Origin: Neoceratodus forsteri
Lineage: Eukaryota; Chordata; Ceratodontiformes; Ceratodontidae
Reading direction: 5' to 3'
Assembly: GCA_016271365.2 (NCBI GenBank)
Contig: CM028130.1
Location: 468,443,501 to 468,507,500, forward strand
DNA: 64,000 bases
Position 1 is the first letter of the stretch. Every line of letters begins with the position of its first letter. Under the pieces are notes generated by a model. That model did not search any database and was not told where the DNA came from. It was given only the letters and a program-made list of their open reading frames with translations. Below are positions 44,675 to 57,699 of the stretch, in pieces. Position numbers and translations under genes: made by a program.

Positions 44675-45669
44675 TCAACACCTACAAATCCATATCCAAT
44701 ACATACAATGCAACATTAAATCTCGCACTGTGCTTATGCCATAGGGCACCCTAAGTGGAAGGACAATCCCAAAATATAATAAATCCAGAGTTGGGAGAAT
44801 TGGCAATTCCCAATTCCAGTTAGCTCTTACTATATCCCAGAACTGTAGAATGTAGAGACATTGTAGATACATGTGGTCCATCGTTATTATTTTCATCTGG
44901 CAGCATTTCCTAGGACAATACCTCTCTTGGAGCTGTTTATGTTTGTGATTGCCCCTAACGTTACTTTTCCCATGTATGCCTAACCAGGCTGTATCCCAAA
45001 GTTTCTCAGGGATACTGATATCCAAAATATAATCTGAAATATAGTTTTGATGAGCTTGGGAAAAACCAGAAAGTGGGCATTCAGTGGAATATTCCAATAG
45101 CACATCCTTATACAACATTTTCCTGGGGAGGTTTACAACCAAAATAAGTGAACTATTCCATTTTTTAGTATTGTCGAAAACTCCTTCCCACATAATCATC
45201 AGCCTCAGCCTTCTTTTATTTTTATGTAAAAATGTACCCTCTTTCCATTCTGCCAACACCTCCATTAATTGTCATAAGGCTTTGAAAAGTCCAAATGTGT
45301 TTGCCGCCTTTTAATAATGGAACTACAATTGCATATAAAAACATGGTAAAGAAAACAACAATTGGGTTAGGCATCCCCACTCCCCCATTCTTAACATCCA
45401 TATACAGAATGCTACGCTTGATGGGGTTCAACCTACTCTCAAAAACAAGAAAAACAAGCCAAAACACTTGTCTCCAACCTCTTTGGTAGGGAAAAACATA
45501 GCTGAGAAATAAAAGACAGGTTCAAAAAGGTTTTGATCATATAAATCCTCTTTACGGCTGCATGGGCGAAGTCCTGCAGACCTTTACATGTAGAAAAGGT
45601 TGACGCCATGTTTTCCATCCATGGAACTGTTTTTCCTCCATCTGACCTCCCCCAAAGCAATCTGCCCAT
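44675..45669 (-). pseudogene. E5 ORF2 C-terminal part
   Basis: Readable frames include LNPIKRSILYMDVKNGGVGM, PEKLWDTAWLGIHGKSNVRG and the Cys/His cluster RYCPRKCCQMKIITMDHMYL continuing to a final Cys. This is the region after the RT thumb with the L1/Tx1-type zinc-binding C-terminus. It is separated from the RT by the insertion to the right. Confidence 0.75.
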
Positions 45670-47119
45670 GTTGTCCCTATGGACTGCAGCACTGCACTAT
45701 ATCACAGTGGCCGTTTGTTTTTATGGGCATTTTTTCATTTCTGCAGCCCTGCCATTTCTGTCCTCCCCTTAACAGCAAGGGTGTAGCTACCGATATGTCT
45801 GGCATGCCATGGCGTGCAGCACACCAGTCCATGGCAGGGGTAGCAGCCCATGGCTCAACCCAGTAATTCCTGTTTTTGAGTTGCTCCAGGGAACCACCCA
45901 CTGGTAGAAGAACTATGACTGAAGATACGGCTGTGGGTAAAGGGATCACAAAGGGTGTGAAAAATGAATCATCTTTTACATGGAAAGTAAGGATGCATTG
46001 GAATGGTGAGTAAGTGCTGTTCTTTGAAGATGTAAAAGGAGCCATAGATGTAACTTCTATCTAATTCCTGATGTATTATTTCCAGTTAGGAGCGAGTAGG
46101 GATGACTGTAGTCTTTGCATAGAAAAGCCAGTACATAGTAAAGCACAGTAGGAGATGTTGTATGTTTCAAATAAGCTTTGTTTCATTGACAAAAAATATT
46201 TTTACCATATTAGAGCAAGTAGGGCCACAGTACTCTTCATATAAAATAGCTACTGGAGTCCTGAGGATGTTTCGAATAGCAAAACTGTAGCCGCCCTTCC
46301 TGTTCTGCCCTACCCCCAACCCCCTGTAGGCATCTGAAGAAGTACAGCAGGCATGGCTAGCTATGGAATTTTGGCAACCAGTCAACAGCTCCATCACCCT
46401 GTCATTTTCTTCACACTTGCACAGTGAATTTACACTTTCACAAAATTAAAAAAAGCTGTCTCCTCTGTTTCTCAGTATTTTAGGACTACAATATGCAGTA
46501 CCTTAGTCTTTCATGTATTTTTTACTTTAAACAAAACAACAATATAGCACTCAAGGAGTCTGTGGCTTCATTCATAGAAATTGCAGTCTGCTCGATTTCT
46601 TTTACATGAGTGTTACACAGGTATTCCATTTTTCTTTTCCTCCATGTTTAAAAATGAGTGGTATTCACACCCCATGTGCTGTACATTACCACCTACCATC
46701 TGCCTAGTACTTTTAAGGATTCAGTAACCGAGTTTTGTTGATTCACATTAACACCGCGGTGTTTGTTTTATGAAAATGTGGAAAATGTGCTACTATAAAG
46801 GTGTAAAAATATTTTATTTATCACTGAGCAGAGTAATATTTGATAAATGAAGACTTCAGAGCATTAATCTTTGTTGATTATTGTGGGGGGTTACAGTGAC
46901 GAGCTGATTGTGGTGAGGGCAATGGGTGAGAGAACAGGTAATCATCTGGTGGGAAAAGGAATTTTGGTTTTGGAGAAGAAAGCTTGTGGAGGATTTAATT
47001 CATTAAGGTTGCCCTACTAATAAAAGTGAATGGTTTAAATCCCCAGTGTTTAATGCAGATTGCAGTCCTAGAAAAATGCTTTGTTTTGCACAGATTAGCC
47101 CACAAAGAAAGAGAGGAGA

Positions 47120-47650
47120 CTACATTTTTTATGAATGAAGCCAGAGGATCCTTGACCACTATTGTTTTTATTTTTTTTGTTTTATTAAATAATACCAGAA
47201 TGACCAAATGGTACTGCAAATTGTAGCCCTAGAGAAATAGTAACAAACCGAGGATATTTTTTTAATGAATGAAGCCAGATACTACTTCAGCGGTTTTGTT
47301 GTTCTTATTAGAGTAAAAATACAGAAAAGATCAAACAACATAAACGCATTGCACTTTAGGTTCAAGATAGTGAAATAAATGCATGTTGGTATTGCAGTCT
47401 CGGTTTCTGTAATTAAAACCGTTTGTGTTAGGAAAGTATTAGGGAAACAAAGACATCAGGACAAAGCTGAGAATAAGACTTTCTTTTACAACGTCTTTCT
47501 TTTTTTCACCTTGCAGTGATGAATGCAATTATGCAAACAAAGGTTGACACCCATTAAATATAAAACACACTGAGAAGATTATTTTTTTTTATGAAAGAAG
47601 CCAGGGGCTCCATCTGCCTCTGTTTTGTTGCTTTCGGTTAGAATACAAAT
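47120..47650 (+). repeat. Diverged internal repeat with ATGAATGAAGCCAG motif
   Basis: Three copies of a block begin with a T-run and ATGAATGAAGCCAGAGGATC (about 47129), ATGAATGAAGCCAGATACTA (about 47263) or ATGAAAGAAGCCAGGGGCTC (about 47591). Each is followed by a TGTTTT-rich stretch and then TTAGAGTAAAAATACA or TTAGAATACAAATATA (copies 2 and 3). Spacing is irregular (about 134 and 328 bp), as expected for an old duplicated segment. Confidence 0.5.
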
Positions 47651-47980
47651 ATAAAAGACCCTGCTATGTATTCTAGGGATGGACACCCATGAACTGTTGG
47701 GCAACGATAGTTATTTAAGTTTGAGTTCTATGGTCACAAAGAAAGTAATGTTGTGCAGTTGGTTAGATCAAAACACCCCATCATTACTTCAGTGTGATAG
47801 TGAAAATTCACAAATCTTATGTAGAGTGAAACACCGGCAGGCACCCTTCATATGTATCTTTTGTTGCATGTGTGCTGATAATTGAATAAAATGCCTTTTC
47901 GCTGAATAAACACACTTTCATTTGGTCTCTAAATAGATTAATATTTTGGGATGGTTGTGAGGTTTTCTTATTGCACACTG

Positions 47981-47981
47981 A

Positions 47982-48047
<66 letters not shown>

Positions 48048-48048
48048 G
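47981..48048 (+). repeat. TA/CA microsatellite
   Basis: A (TA)n run followed directly by (CA)n. The Tyr/Ile and Val/Cys frames overlapping it are artefacts. Confidence 0.95.
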
Positions 48049-48407
48049 GTGCAGTTTGGACATATTAGGACTACTTGGTAAGTAAGAAAAAATATTCAGA
48101 CTTGTTGAAAGAGGCTGCACACTAGATAATGAAATGATAAATATGAATATTATGCTCAAACTGTCTGCTGATAAGTGAAGCAAGCACACTGTTGTTTCTG
48201 CTATTGACATCTAACAAGTTTTCCTTCTCTACTGTATGTACAGTAGGCTCTCCATGTTACACACATAGTTGAATATAAAGTGGAAGTATAAAAATATAAT
48301 GGTCCTGATGAAGGCTTCTGACTGTCACTATGCAGCCTACAACACAGCAATACACCATGTCAATACTGATGCAATACAACACTAAACAAATACACACATG
48401 TACACAT

Positions 48408-48408
<1 letters not shown>

Positions 48409-48443
<35 letters not shown>
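48409..48443 (+). repeat. CA microsatellite
   Basis: About 17 CA dinucleotides in a row, within the insertion in E5. Confidence 0.95.
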
Positions 48444-48445
<2 letters not shown>

Positions 48446-48970
48446 ACAAATACCACTACTGTCAACATTTTTTGCATCTAATTATTTTTAGGTAAAACCC
48501 CACATTTTATGATTGCTCACTTTCTCAAAAATTCATTGTTGTTACTAATGGTTTTATCTGCCTTCTTGCTTATCAGAACCACAATGCATGGCAATATTTA
48601 GCTATGCCCAGCTTTGTTTTCCTTCATATCATTGAACTATTCTTGTTGCATACTTCCTGACATTAGAAACACCCTCAAACAGTGTAACTACTCGTGATAC
48701 AACAGTATCCTCTATTTTACCTATTTACACCTTTTTACACCTGCTTATCACATTTGCCTCTACTCTGAGCACAAACTTCTGATACAGTACAAATTTGTAC
48801 TCCACTCCTGCATAGACCTCATACTGTCCAGATATTCCCCTTATCACAGGCATAACTACCTTAACCTTAACAACAGCGACCCCTTCTGAAAGTTACCATC
48901 ACATTTTCTTTCCTAACAGAGCCCATTACAGCTGACTGCCTGACATCAACACATTGCTTAAATATAACTC

Positions 48971-51620
48971 ACATCACCTCATAGACAAAACCCGTTTCTC
49001 TATAAAACTGTGTAAACAATTCCAATATTGAACATATGCCAGCCATTGCTTTTTCATGTACTGCCACCTACTGTACCTATCAAACTTATATTGCTTATCA
49101 TTCCTTCCTTTGAAATGTAGACTTTCATATATTTTCCTAATAAAATGCATGTCTTCCTTAGAATACAAATTAAAACAAATCTTACTAGTTAGAAATCATT
49201 GTGTTGTTTCTCCATGCCTCCTAACAATTCTACAGAACCTCATTAACTGCAGCTGTGGCGGATCTGACCAGAATTTGTTTTTTGAGGTTTTCTATGTGTT
49301 CCACCTGGTCACTTTCTTTCCTTCCTATACCAATCGTTGCTCCCAGTTAAACTGTACAATATCCCTACCCCATAATAAACCCCCAAAATTTTGCAGGGAG
49401 TCATTACCACTGGTAAATCTGCCACCTCCTCCACACTCAGGAACCCCTCATACTAAGGAGCTGTGTTTTTCAAAATTAAAGTAGCTCCTGTTACCTTACC
49501 CATCATCTGTAGTAATCTACAAGCCTGTCAGATGGACTTCTCATCTCATACCACTAAACACAGATCATCTGCACTTACGAGCACTTTAACCACTTTTGAG
49601 GCCCTTGTCCCCATCCCTCCAATCAAAAGAGATTCATGCAGGATCCGTAACACTGGGTCCAAGCTGAACACATATAACAAGGGGCTCAAAGGGCAGCCCT
49701 GTCTCACTCCCCTCCTTATCCACCCCCTGGCCCCCATTCTCCCATTTTCATAAAGTCTGACAAAGGCCAGTGCATAGCACATCTGGAGCCAATGTATGAA
49801 TTTTTCCAAAATCCCATATGCGCCCAAACACTGCCACAAAAAGTCATGAGAGACCCTGTCAAATGCTTTGACCTGGTCCAGACTTATTACAAACCCTTGG
49901 TTTCCAAACACCTCCTGATTCCTCCCATCAACCTCTGTTACTTCCCTTAATAATATCAAAGCATCTGATATCCATCTACCTGGAATTGAACTAAACTGAA
50001 ACTGGGTGGATTACATCCTCCATCATTGGCCCCAGCCTATTCCCCAGGAGTTTAGCAAACATTTTATAGTCCGTATTTAAAAGTGTAATGGGCCTCCACT
50101 TGGCAATATCAGACTGCTCCCCAGATCTGAACAAAAAAATCATAAGACCACCATACATTGAGGAAGGAATACTGTCATCCTCCAAAAAGGAGTTATACAC
50201 TGCCAACAATTCAATGGGCATTAACTGCCATAAAACATTACATAATTCCCCCGGCAGACAATCCGACCCTGGAGCAACATCATTCTGCAAGGCCATCAAT
50301 ATCCCCCTCAAATCCTCTGGCTGGAAAGGGGCCATAAAACTCTTATTTTTGCTTGAGTCTACCTGGGGCAGGTCAGCCACCCAGAGAACTAGAGTGGCAT
50401 CCATGGAAATTGGGCAGCTTCCCCAAAAGTCAGACTAATATGGTGTTCCAAGCATTTCATGATGCTTTCATTGTCACTATACATTAATTCCTGGGGCGAT
50501 ATTAACTGTACCATCTTTTTCCTCTCCCTTCTAATGCTGCAGTCTAAAAAGGGGTTTGTGTGCTCCTTTTCCCCTGTGCCTCATAGGCCTGTTTCTTCTC
50601 CAACATTTTTAATTGATTATATTAATACTTAGTCATCTCTTCCTTTAATAGATTTATTTCTGCAGTGAAACTAACCCATTCTGTGTTTTGTCTGGACAAC
50701 AGGTCCTGCAATTCTCCCCTCCACACCAAGTACCTTGGGCAGTATTGGCACAGACAGAAGCTTTATGCTGGAAAAAAAACAGTTAAGCATAACTTAAGTT
50801 CTTCCCACCACTGGCCCATACTGTCACACAAACAAATAGTGGTGACTCTATCCTGAATAAGTTGTGCCAATTCTTGTTTGATACCAGGATTCAATAACAA
50901 AGTGGAGTTCATACTCAAGTAACCCCTCCCTGTTTCCCTGGGTGGGACTGTGTTTACAGAGACCCTGATCAGTTTGTGGTCCGAGGTTTCTATGGGCAAA
51001 GCCACAGTCGCTATAACTGATAATGTTTTTTTTTTTGTTGTTGTTAAATGAAATCAATGGTGAACGACACTCCCTTTATAAAAGGTTGGAGTCCTCTTCT
51101 TCCCATGAATGCTCTGTGCCTCATGTAATTCTGCTTGACCACCATTCGAGTTAAAAAAACTTTTGTCACGATACACCTTTTTATTCCCAGTCTCCTGCTC
51201 ACTGCCTTGCAAATTTATAATAAAATCACCCCCAAAAAAGCTGTCTGTTTATGTACAAACACAGTTGAATTTTCCCCAAAAGCTCAAGCTCAATCCTACT
51301 AGCCTTTGTTTGTGGACCATATATATTGACTAATCTACAGTGGAAATTATTTATAAAATATCCAAAATAACGCTTTGCCAGGGTCTATGTCTACAACTCT
51401 TAGCACCTGTACATTTGGGGTCATAAAACAAAATCCAACCCCACAACAGGTATCTAAGCCTATGGACGAGTATGATATCCCCCAATGCCACTCCTTGGTG
51501 GCCACATCTGTCTCTACTACATTATGTAGCCAGGTATCCTATAAAAAAACCCATCAAAGCATAACTGCTGCAGTATGGCAAATGTAGTGGTACTCTTTAA
51601 CGTTGATTTAATGCTGTTCA
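48971..51620 (-). pseudogene. E5 ORF2: endonuclease and reverse transcriptase
   Basis: The endonuclease (about 51600-50763) includes IETSDHKLIRVSVN, the catalytic SDH block. RT entry is at 50404-49991, with APGSDCLPGELCNVLW and AKWRPITLLNTDYKMFAKLL. The next frame, 49959-49546, holds VISLDQVKAFDRVSHDFLWQ, GVRQGCPLSPLLYVFSLDP and the catalytic region VSADDLCLVV (SADD in place of YADD). Thumb text continues to about 49170. A frameshift near 49990 separates the two RT halves. The motifs place it in the Tx1/L1 group. Confidence 0.85.
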
Positions 51621-51639
51621 CATTGAGGCTTGCTAGCCA

Positions 51640-53990
51640 TAAATGTTCAAGCTCAGGAGGGTGGTGTTTTCTCATGGCAGGATCTGGTGATACATTTTGA
51701 GATGCCTGAAGAGGTATGCTGCACCATCACTGTCCCACCTTCTGGGCTCCGTTGGTCAGAAGCAGCAGCCTGTGAGCCCTCCACCTGGTCACATGTATCC
51801 ATCTGCTCCCCCATGTCTGAAAAGCTTCAAATCTGTTTTTAAGGAGAAGTGGTGATAATGCCTTGCGTGATTTAATATCACTGGCCTAAAGAAGGGTTGG
51901 GGGGCTCTCAGGGAGAATTTCCAATCCTCTCCCCTGGCACCTGTTCCTTCGAGGCAGCTAGGGGCACAGCATCAGGGATGACAGTGGGGGCGGGGATTAG
52001 GCACTGTCCTGACCAGGTTGTAACACCATGGGCTTGTCAGTAAGGGGCTGGAATCCTCCAGTCAGGTTGCACACTGCCCCTCAGTAAAAGGGGCTACTGA
52101 TTAAACAATATGTTCTGTCGAGTGCCGTACTGCAGTGACCTTCTGAGTCTGGGATTTTGGGCCAGATGTTCCCAGTGCCATCCTAGGTTGAGGCACTGAT
52201 AGTGTTGGTGCTGGCCTGGTCCCCATGTTCCGGCCCCCACCTCTGCCTCTTCTGTGAGGCAACAACTCTTGCCACAACTCTTCTCTTTCCATCTGCCTGA
52301 AAGGATGTTTAGCTTGATAAAGGTAATAATCATGGTCTGAACTGTCCTCTGAGTTATGTGCAGCCCAGAGGCAGTCTCCAAAGGCATGCTCATCATCTCC
52401 ACATAAATTGCAAATTGGGAGAGCAGAACATTGTCTTACTGTATGCCCAAGCACTCCACACTGGTAACATTTTACTTTATTGCAATCTGTGTTAAGGTGC
52501 AATAACGACCCACAAAGGTAGAAACTCTTGGGCTGGCCAGCGTGAAAAGTATGCCCTGTCCTCTCCAAAAGAAGGAGCTCAGTAAATGTTGTATACCTTG
52601 GTCTGTTTGTTTCAATTGGATCCTCAACGTCCAACCCCCAGTCCAAAACCCATTTTCATCAATAATCAGGTTAGGCTTTCCAAAAATAGAGCACCTTTTT
52701 TCCAACCAGAAAACAATATCACTAATGTTCACCTCTTCATTACAAAAAAGAATGGTCACTGTCTTAACAGTGGGTTTCATAATCGGAATTGCAGGAAGTC
52801 CTTTCACACCTCTGTGTTCCTTTTTCATAATACACCCTCCAATATTTATCCAGGGCTCAGCAGTACAAACATTTAAATTATAGCAGTGGTCCCGGAGAAT
52901 GTATTAATGCATAGACCTCCACAGGGATGCAACCCAAGGACCCTTAATTAATGTTTTCCACACCCAGAACCTGTCTGGGGTTACGGAGCCAACCCCTTGT
53001 AATGGAGGCAGACCACAAACCTCCATTTTACTGCTTCCACCAGTTTGTGTAAGCATATGATTTCATAAGAGTAAAAGTATCCTGAACTTCCCCCTCTCTT
53101 CCCCCTTCATGCTCCATATGCCCCACTGTCACAGTACATGTGTTAGGAGATGGAAAAACAGCCTCCTCTCTTTCCCCAACAGATGAGAAATATGAGTTTG
53201 GACATCACAGGTGAAAGTGTCTTGGCACTGACATCCCCTGCTGCTCTCCTGGTTGTTGCATTGTGTCTGGTGCAGTATCATTTACTCGTGCCTCATTTTC
53301 AACCATTGCTGCTGCTGCTTCAGAGATAGGGACCTCCATGCCTAACACCTCAGCCAATTCTGTGTGATCAGGACTCAGTATCCAAGTGGTCCCTTCATGA
53401 GTCCTCTTGGGGGGATACTGAGGGGCCTGGGAGAGGGACATCTGGGTCTGGGACCCACCAACCATTTGTAAAAATCCATCCTGCTTGTTGTAATGCACCT
53501 CCCGATGTCCAGTCCATTGTAGATCCACTGAAGTCAATGCTATCCTCAGTGAAGCTGAAACTTCTGGAACGGCTACATCCACCTTGGACACCTCAGATTT
53601 GAGTCCATAGGTGACCACATGTTACATTCTTGCAAAGGACTTGCCAAGGAGTGCTTCCTTTTTTTGTGTTCATCCTCCAACTTGGCCTTCCCCTGCAAAT
53701 TCTTCTGCTCTGCCATCGACATCAATTCCAAAAAATTGGGCTGTCTTCCTGTCCAGTTCCACTTTCAAATGTTCATCTACTTTCTGTCCTTCCATGTTTT
53801 CTTTACTCCAGAGGTGCAGAGAGCATTGTGGTTCTCCACTGTCAGAAGCTCCATTTTGCTGCTCCAAAATTTGTGCTGGTATTGTTTTGGCTCCAGCAAC
53901 AACACCTTCCTCTTCCAGTATTCGATTCATATTAAGACTCTCCATAGCTGTGAAACTCGCGGCATCTTCTGCAGACACCATTCCTCTTCA
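51640..53990 (-). pseudogene. E5 ORF1, three-zinc-knuckle protein (broken)
   Basis: The N-terminal frames 53981-53670 and 53618-53205 are acidic. The second carries a decayed version of the family motif near 53400 (TTWILSPDHTELA). The middle domain at 52828-52472 has KPTVKTVTILFCNEEVNISD. The zinc array at 52540-52370 is the best preserved here: a first knuckle missing one Cys (FYLCGSLLHLNTDC), then CYQCGVLGHTVRQC and CNLCGDDEHAFGDC. It is most similar to E1 ORF1. The start codon is uncertain. Confidence 0.78.
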
Positions 53991-54134
53991 GACTCCATAA
54001 CAATTCCATCAGTGTCCATGGCCAATGTATCCAGATTCTCCTGCAGCACTGCAGAAACACCTCCTTCCCCTTCGGCAATACGTCCTGGACTGGGCCCGCC
54101 ATTCCGCCCACAGGAAACAAGGTCCCCTGCAGGA

Positions 54135-54144
54135 AGAGTAGGGG
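54135..54144. repeat. LINE target-site duplication, E5/E6 junction
   Basis: AGAGTAGGGG lies between the E5 5' end and the E6 3' end (AGTTTTTATTGAAAT). Same decamer as at the other junctions. Confidence 0.87.
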
Positions 54145-54612
54145 AGTTTTTATTGAAATAATAAACATATAATACAACACAATACAGAAGAAATTTGCAT
54201 CTCATAACAAAAAAGTCAATCATCATCTTTCGAAAATTGTTAATACTCCAATGAACATCAATAAGAAGGGAAAAAAAGAAAGTAAAAGTGAACACAAATT
54301 ATTTCCTAGAATGATCTATGATAAATCATTTAAATTTTATAAAATGAATAAAACTCTTCCACCATTTCTTAATTTTATTTTAATTAAATAACTGTGTTTC
54401 TTGTAAATATATTTTTGACAATTCACTTGACACTTACATACTATAACACTCATAAGTCATTTTCCTTTGATAAAGCACCCATTGGCATCTTGCCTGCCAT
54501 AGGTAATACCTCACACAACTTAAAAAATGGATAATGTACTTTTATGATATTGTGCAAAGTAAGGGGGATAATACCTAAAACTAAAATCTCATATGTAATA
54601 GTAGTGAACCAT

Positions 54613-57600
54613 TTAAATTTCCAAATTCTTGCTAAGTATACCCATAACCCTTTTGTATAAGAGCAATGTTAGAAAAAGTGCTCCATTGTTTCTTCTGTAT
54701 TTATACAGTCTAAATAAGGACAATTTCTCTCTTCTTTTGCTTTGTACTTCACATTGCCCCATACATTTAGACGTCCATACACTATGAGCCATTGCATTTC
54801 CCACTGGTAAGAAGGTAGTCTGGTGTTATTGAGTTGGGCAAGTACCATGGGATTTTGAGTAGATGGACAGTTTTTAAAGCAAGGATCCTGTGGATGGATG
54901 TGACCCATTATTAATCCATACATAGCCTGTGTGTTATTATTTTGTATCATGTTTTAGTAATCTGCCATCTATATAATTTTGCTCCACTGGTTTAAATTAA
55001 GTGGGATGTGTATGTGAGAATTCAGTTTGGGAGATAAGTTATGCCAGACTTGAAAGTATCTACCTAGAGCCTTGTCAAACCATACCTTCTTGATGCTCAC
55101 TAGTTTAGCCAATCTGCATTTAATGGTGGTCATAAAAATAGAGTATTAAGAAATACTATTCGGTCTATCATCCCAAGGCCCCCAGATTTTTTATCTAAAT
55201 AAGTGTAGCATCTCTTGACTGGATTTAATCGGTTCCCCCATAACATTTGAAAAAAAAATACTGTATATTCTAGTCTCCAACTGAGGTAGTAGAGGAAAAA
55301 TGATTGCAATGTACTGTAAGCAAAGTATAATGTATTGTTTTATGATGTGTTTACATTTGAGCTTAGAAAGTTTCTATTGTTTCCATCTATTGACTTGTTT
55401 CTCTACTTTCTCTATCGCTATTTCCCAGTTTTCCACTGGAAGATTTTGAGGACCAAAGAGGAGTCCCAAAATTTTCAGTGCATCCGGTGAAATAAATATA
55501 CCATCCTGCAAAACTTCCAGTGGTCCAGTAGCCCTCAAACCTCTAATTTTCTGAAGGTTTAATTTTGCATTTGAGACTGCTGAAAAATTTCCAAATTCAA
55601 CTAAAAATTCACTTATTTGTATATGATCTGAAAACTATAAGTTTAAATCATCAGCATAAGCTTGCAGGTGCAGCTGATGCTCAGATACTCCCACTGATTC
55701 CAGTACACCACAGTGACCTAACCAGGGAATGTAATGGGGATCTAATGATAGAACGATGAGAGGGGACTCAGGGGCAACCTTGTTGGACTCCTGCATGTAA
55801 CTGCAAGCTCTTGGCTGTTGTACCTTTCAAGAAGGGATTGACTATATTGGACTGGTAAAGTAATTTAATGGGTTTAAGTGTTTGTGTAGGAATACCATAA
55901 CTTTCTAAAGCTAAGGAAGATGAACTCCATCAAAGGCTTTTTCAAAGTCCGCAGCAATTATGCATCTAGTTTTGCCTGTCAGAGATAAATGTTCTATAAT
56001 ATCTCTTATAATCATCAGTGCTGATTGAATTCTTCTGTTTGGTATACCACAAACCTCGTATGGTGATATAACCTTCTTGGCATACTGTGTTAGTCTATTA
56101 TTTAATAGTTTGGCAAACATTTTATAATCAGAGTTCAAGAGGGTAATAGGCCTCCAGCTATTTATATTAAGTCTATCTCCAGATTTGAACAAATGTATCA
56201 GTAGTCAATCTGTAAAGGAAGGAATCAGTGAATTTGTATCCATAAATGATTGAAATAGCAATTGTGAGCATTCTGTTAACTCTTTCTGAAAACATTTATA
56301 AACCTGATTAGAAGACCATCCAACCCAGGTTCAATGTTAAGTTTCAGTCTTTGAATAACCTCATTAACTTCTGTACTAGAAATAGGCCCTGATAATTTTG
56401 AAGCCTCATGGGATGAGGGTAAATGAACAGAATTTATATTGTTAATTATTTTTGACAGTAAAATAGGAGAATGTGGCTGTAATGTCTGATAATGTTCTCT
56501 GATCAGTTCTCTCAGTTGTTCTACAGTTTCAGCTCTGGAGCCATCTAGCTTCATCAAAGAGTCCATTGCTGTGGATTCTTTTATGTCTTTAAACACCTCA
56601 AACGGATCTCCTATAGGCTTTTCTTTATGTTGTTAGAGAGTACAGCTTATATAGTCCTTGCTCTATCATATTGATACAGTTTCATTTTTGATTTAATACA
56701 GTGTATTTGTTCTGTATAATCTTGCCTAGAAGTATATGAAAGTGTTATGAGTCTTTCTAGTTGGTGCCTCAAGGATAGATAATTTAAAAAATTATAGTTT
56801 GTTAAAGTCATCCCACATTTTTTAAACCATTTACTAAGATCTGATTTTATATCCGTCCATCATTCCCTTAAGTCCGAGCATAAGAAGGCTACTGATAACC
56901 GAGCTTGCAATAAAATTTTGATACTGATTTTTACTTGGGGAGTGTTTAATACTGAGGTGTTTAATTTCCATCTTGTCTGCCTGATAAAAGTAGGGACTAA
57001 AGGTTGAAAAGAACAGAGCAATAATAAATGGTCTGAAAATTCAGTAGGCCTAATTTGAAAGGAACTGATCTTTACTGATGGAGAGACCAACATATAATCT
57101 ATCATAGTTTGTGATTTGCCTTTCAAATAAGTAAAACCGGGTCCATGAGCAAGGTGTGTATTACAATTAATTAGACCAGCAGCTTTAATTACAGATTCTA
57201 AGGCATGAGAATAGCAGTAGATTTTCCTATTATGTTGAGGTGATTTAATCAAGCTACAATTAAAATCCCTTCCCCAAAGGATCCGAGCAGATGTAATCCA
57301 GTATGGTTGTATTGCTTCAATATAAATGAGTCTATCTGCTTTGGATTGAGGGTTATAAATGTTAATAAATCTGTAGCACATATTATTCCATTTCCCATCC
57401 AAAATCAGGACTCTGCCTGGTATGAGGTCAATTAATTTTTGAAGGGCAAAATCAAATTAGTTAAATAGAATACCAATCCCATCTGCACTATCTGTGCCAA
57501 ATGACCAATAGGAAGGTCCCCAAGGCAAATCCCTCTTAAAGGTAGACAATTATTCTGTAGAATACATCCATGTCTCCTGTAAGAAACTGACTGAAATTCT

Positions 57601-57690
57601 TTCTTTGTGAATATATTGAAATAGGACATGTCTTTTAACAGCATTTAATAAACTGTGAGTGTTAAGTGATCCCCATGTTATTCACATTAT
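54613..57690 (-). pseudogene. E6 ORF2: endonuclease, reverse transcriptase, zinc C-terminus (broken)
   Basis: The endonuclease frame 57402-56860 includes ILWGRDFNCSLIKS (GRDFN for GGDFN) and EFSDHLLLLCSF. The RT entry LKLNIEPGLDGLLIRFINVF is at about 56345-56285. FKSGDRLNINSWRPITLLNS, GIPNRRIQSALMIIRDIIE and ADFEKAFDGVHLP are at 56192-55911. The catalytic AYADDLNL is near 55660-55638. C-terminal QWLIVYGRLNVWGNVKYKAK and INTEETMEHFF are at 54950-54669. About eight frame breaks. Confidence 0.83.
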
Positions 57691-57699
57691 TTGTTTTGG

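Larger units (their letters stand above)
45670..48970. other. ~3.3-kb non-LINE insertion inside E5
   Basis: No coding potential is found. It contains two dinucleotide microsatellites (47981-48048, 48409-48443), poly-T tracts, and three dispersed copies of a phrase like TTTTATGAATGAAGCCAGA (near 47127, 47260 and 47588). Boundaries are approximate, because flanking ORF2 text is too degraded. It could itself be composite. Confidence 0.5.
44212..54134 (-). mobile_element. E5: Tx1-like LINE enlarged to 9.9 kb by an internal insertion
   Basis: It is bounded by the variant site AGAGTGAGAA (44202-44211) and AGAGTAGGGG (54135-54144). ORF2 C-terminal text is at 45669-44675, RT at 50404-49546, endonuclease at about 51600-50763 and ORF1 at about 53990-51640. 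About 3.4 kb between the RT and the C-terminus (roughly 45.67-49.0 kb) is non-LINE DNA. Removing it gives about 6.5 kb. ORF1 resembles E1. The ORF2 frames are among the longest uninterrupted ones here. Confidence 0.82.
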
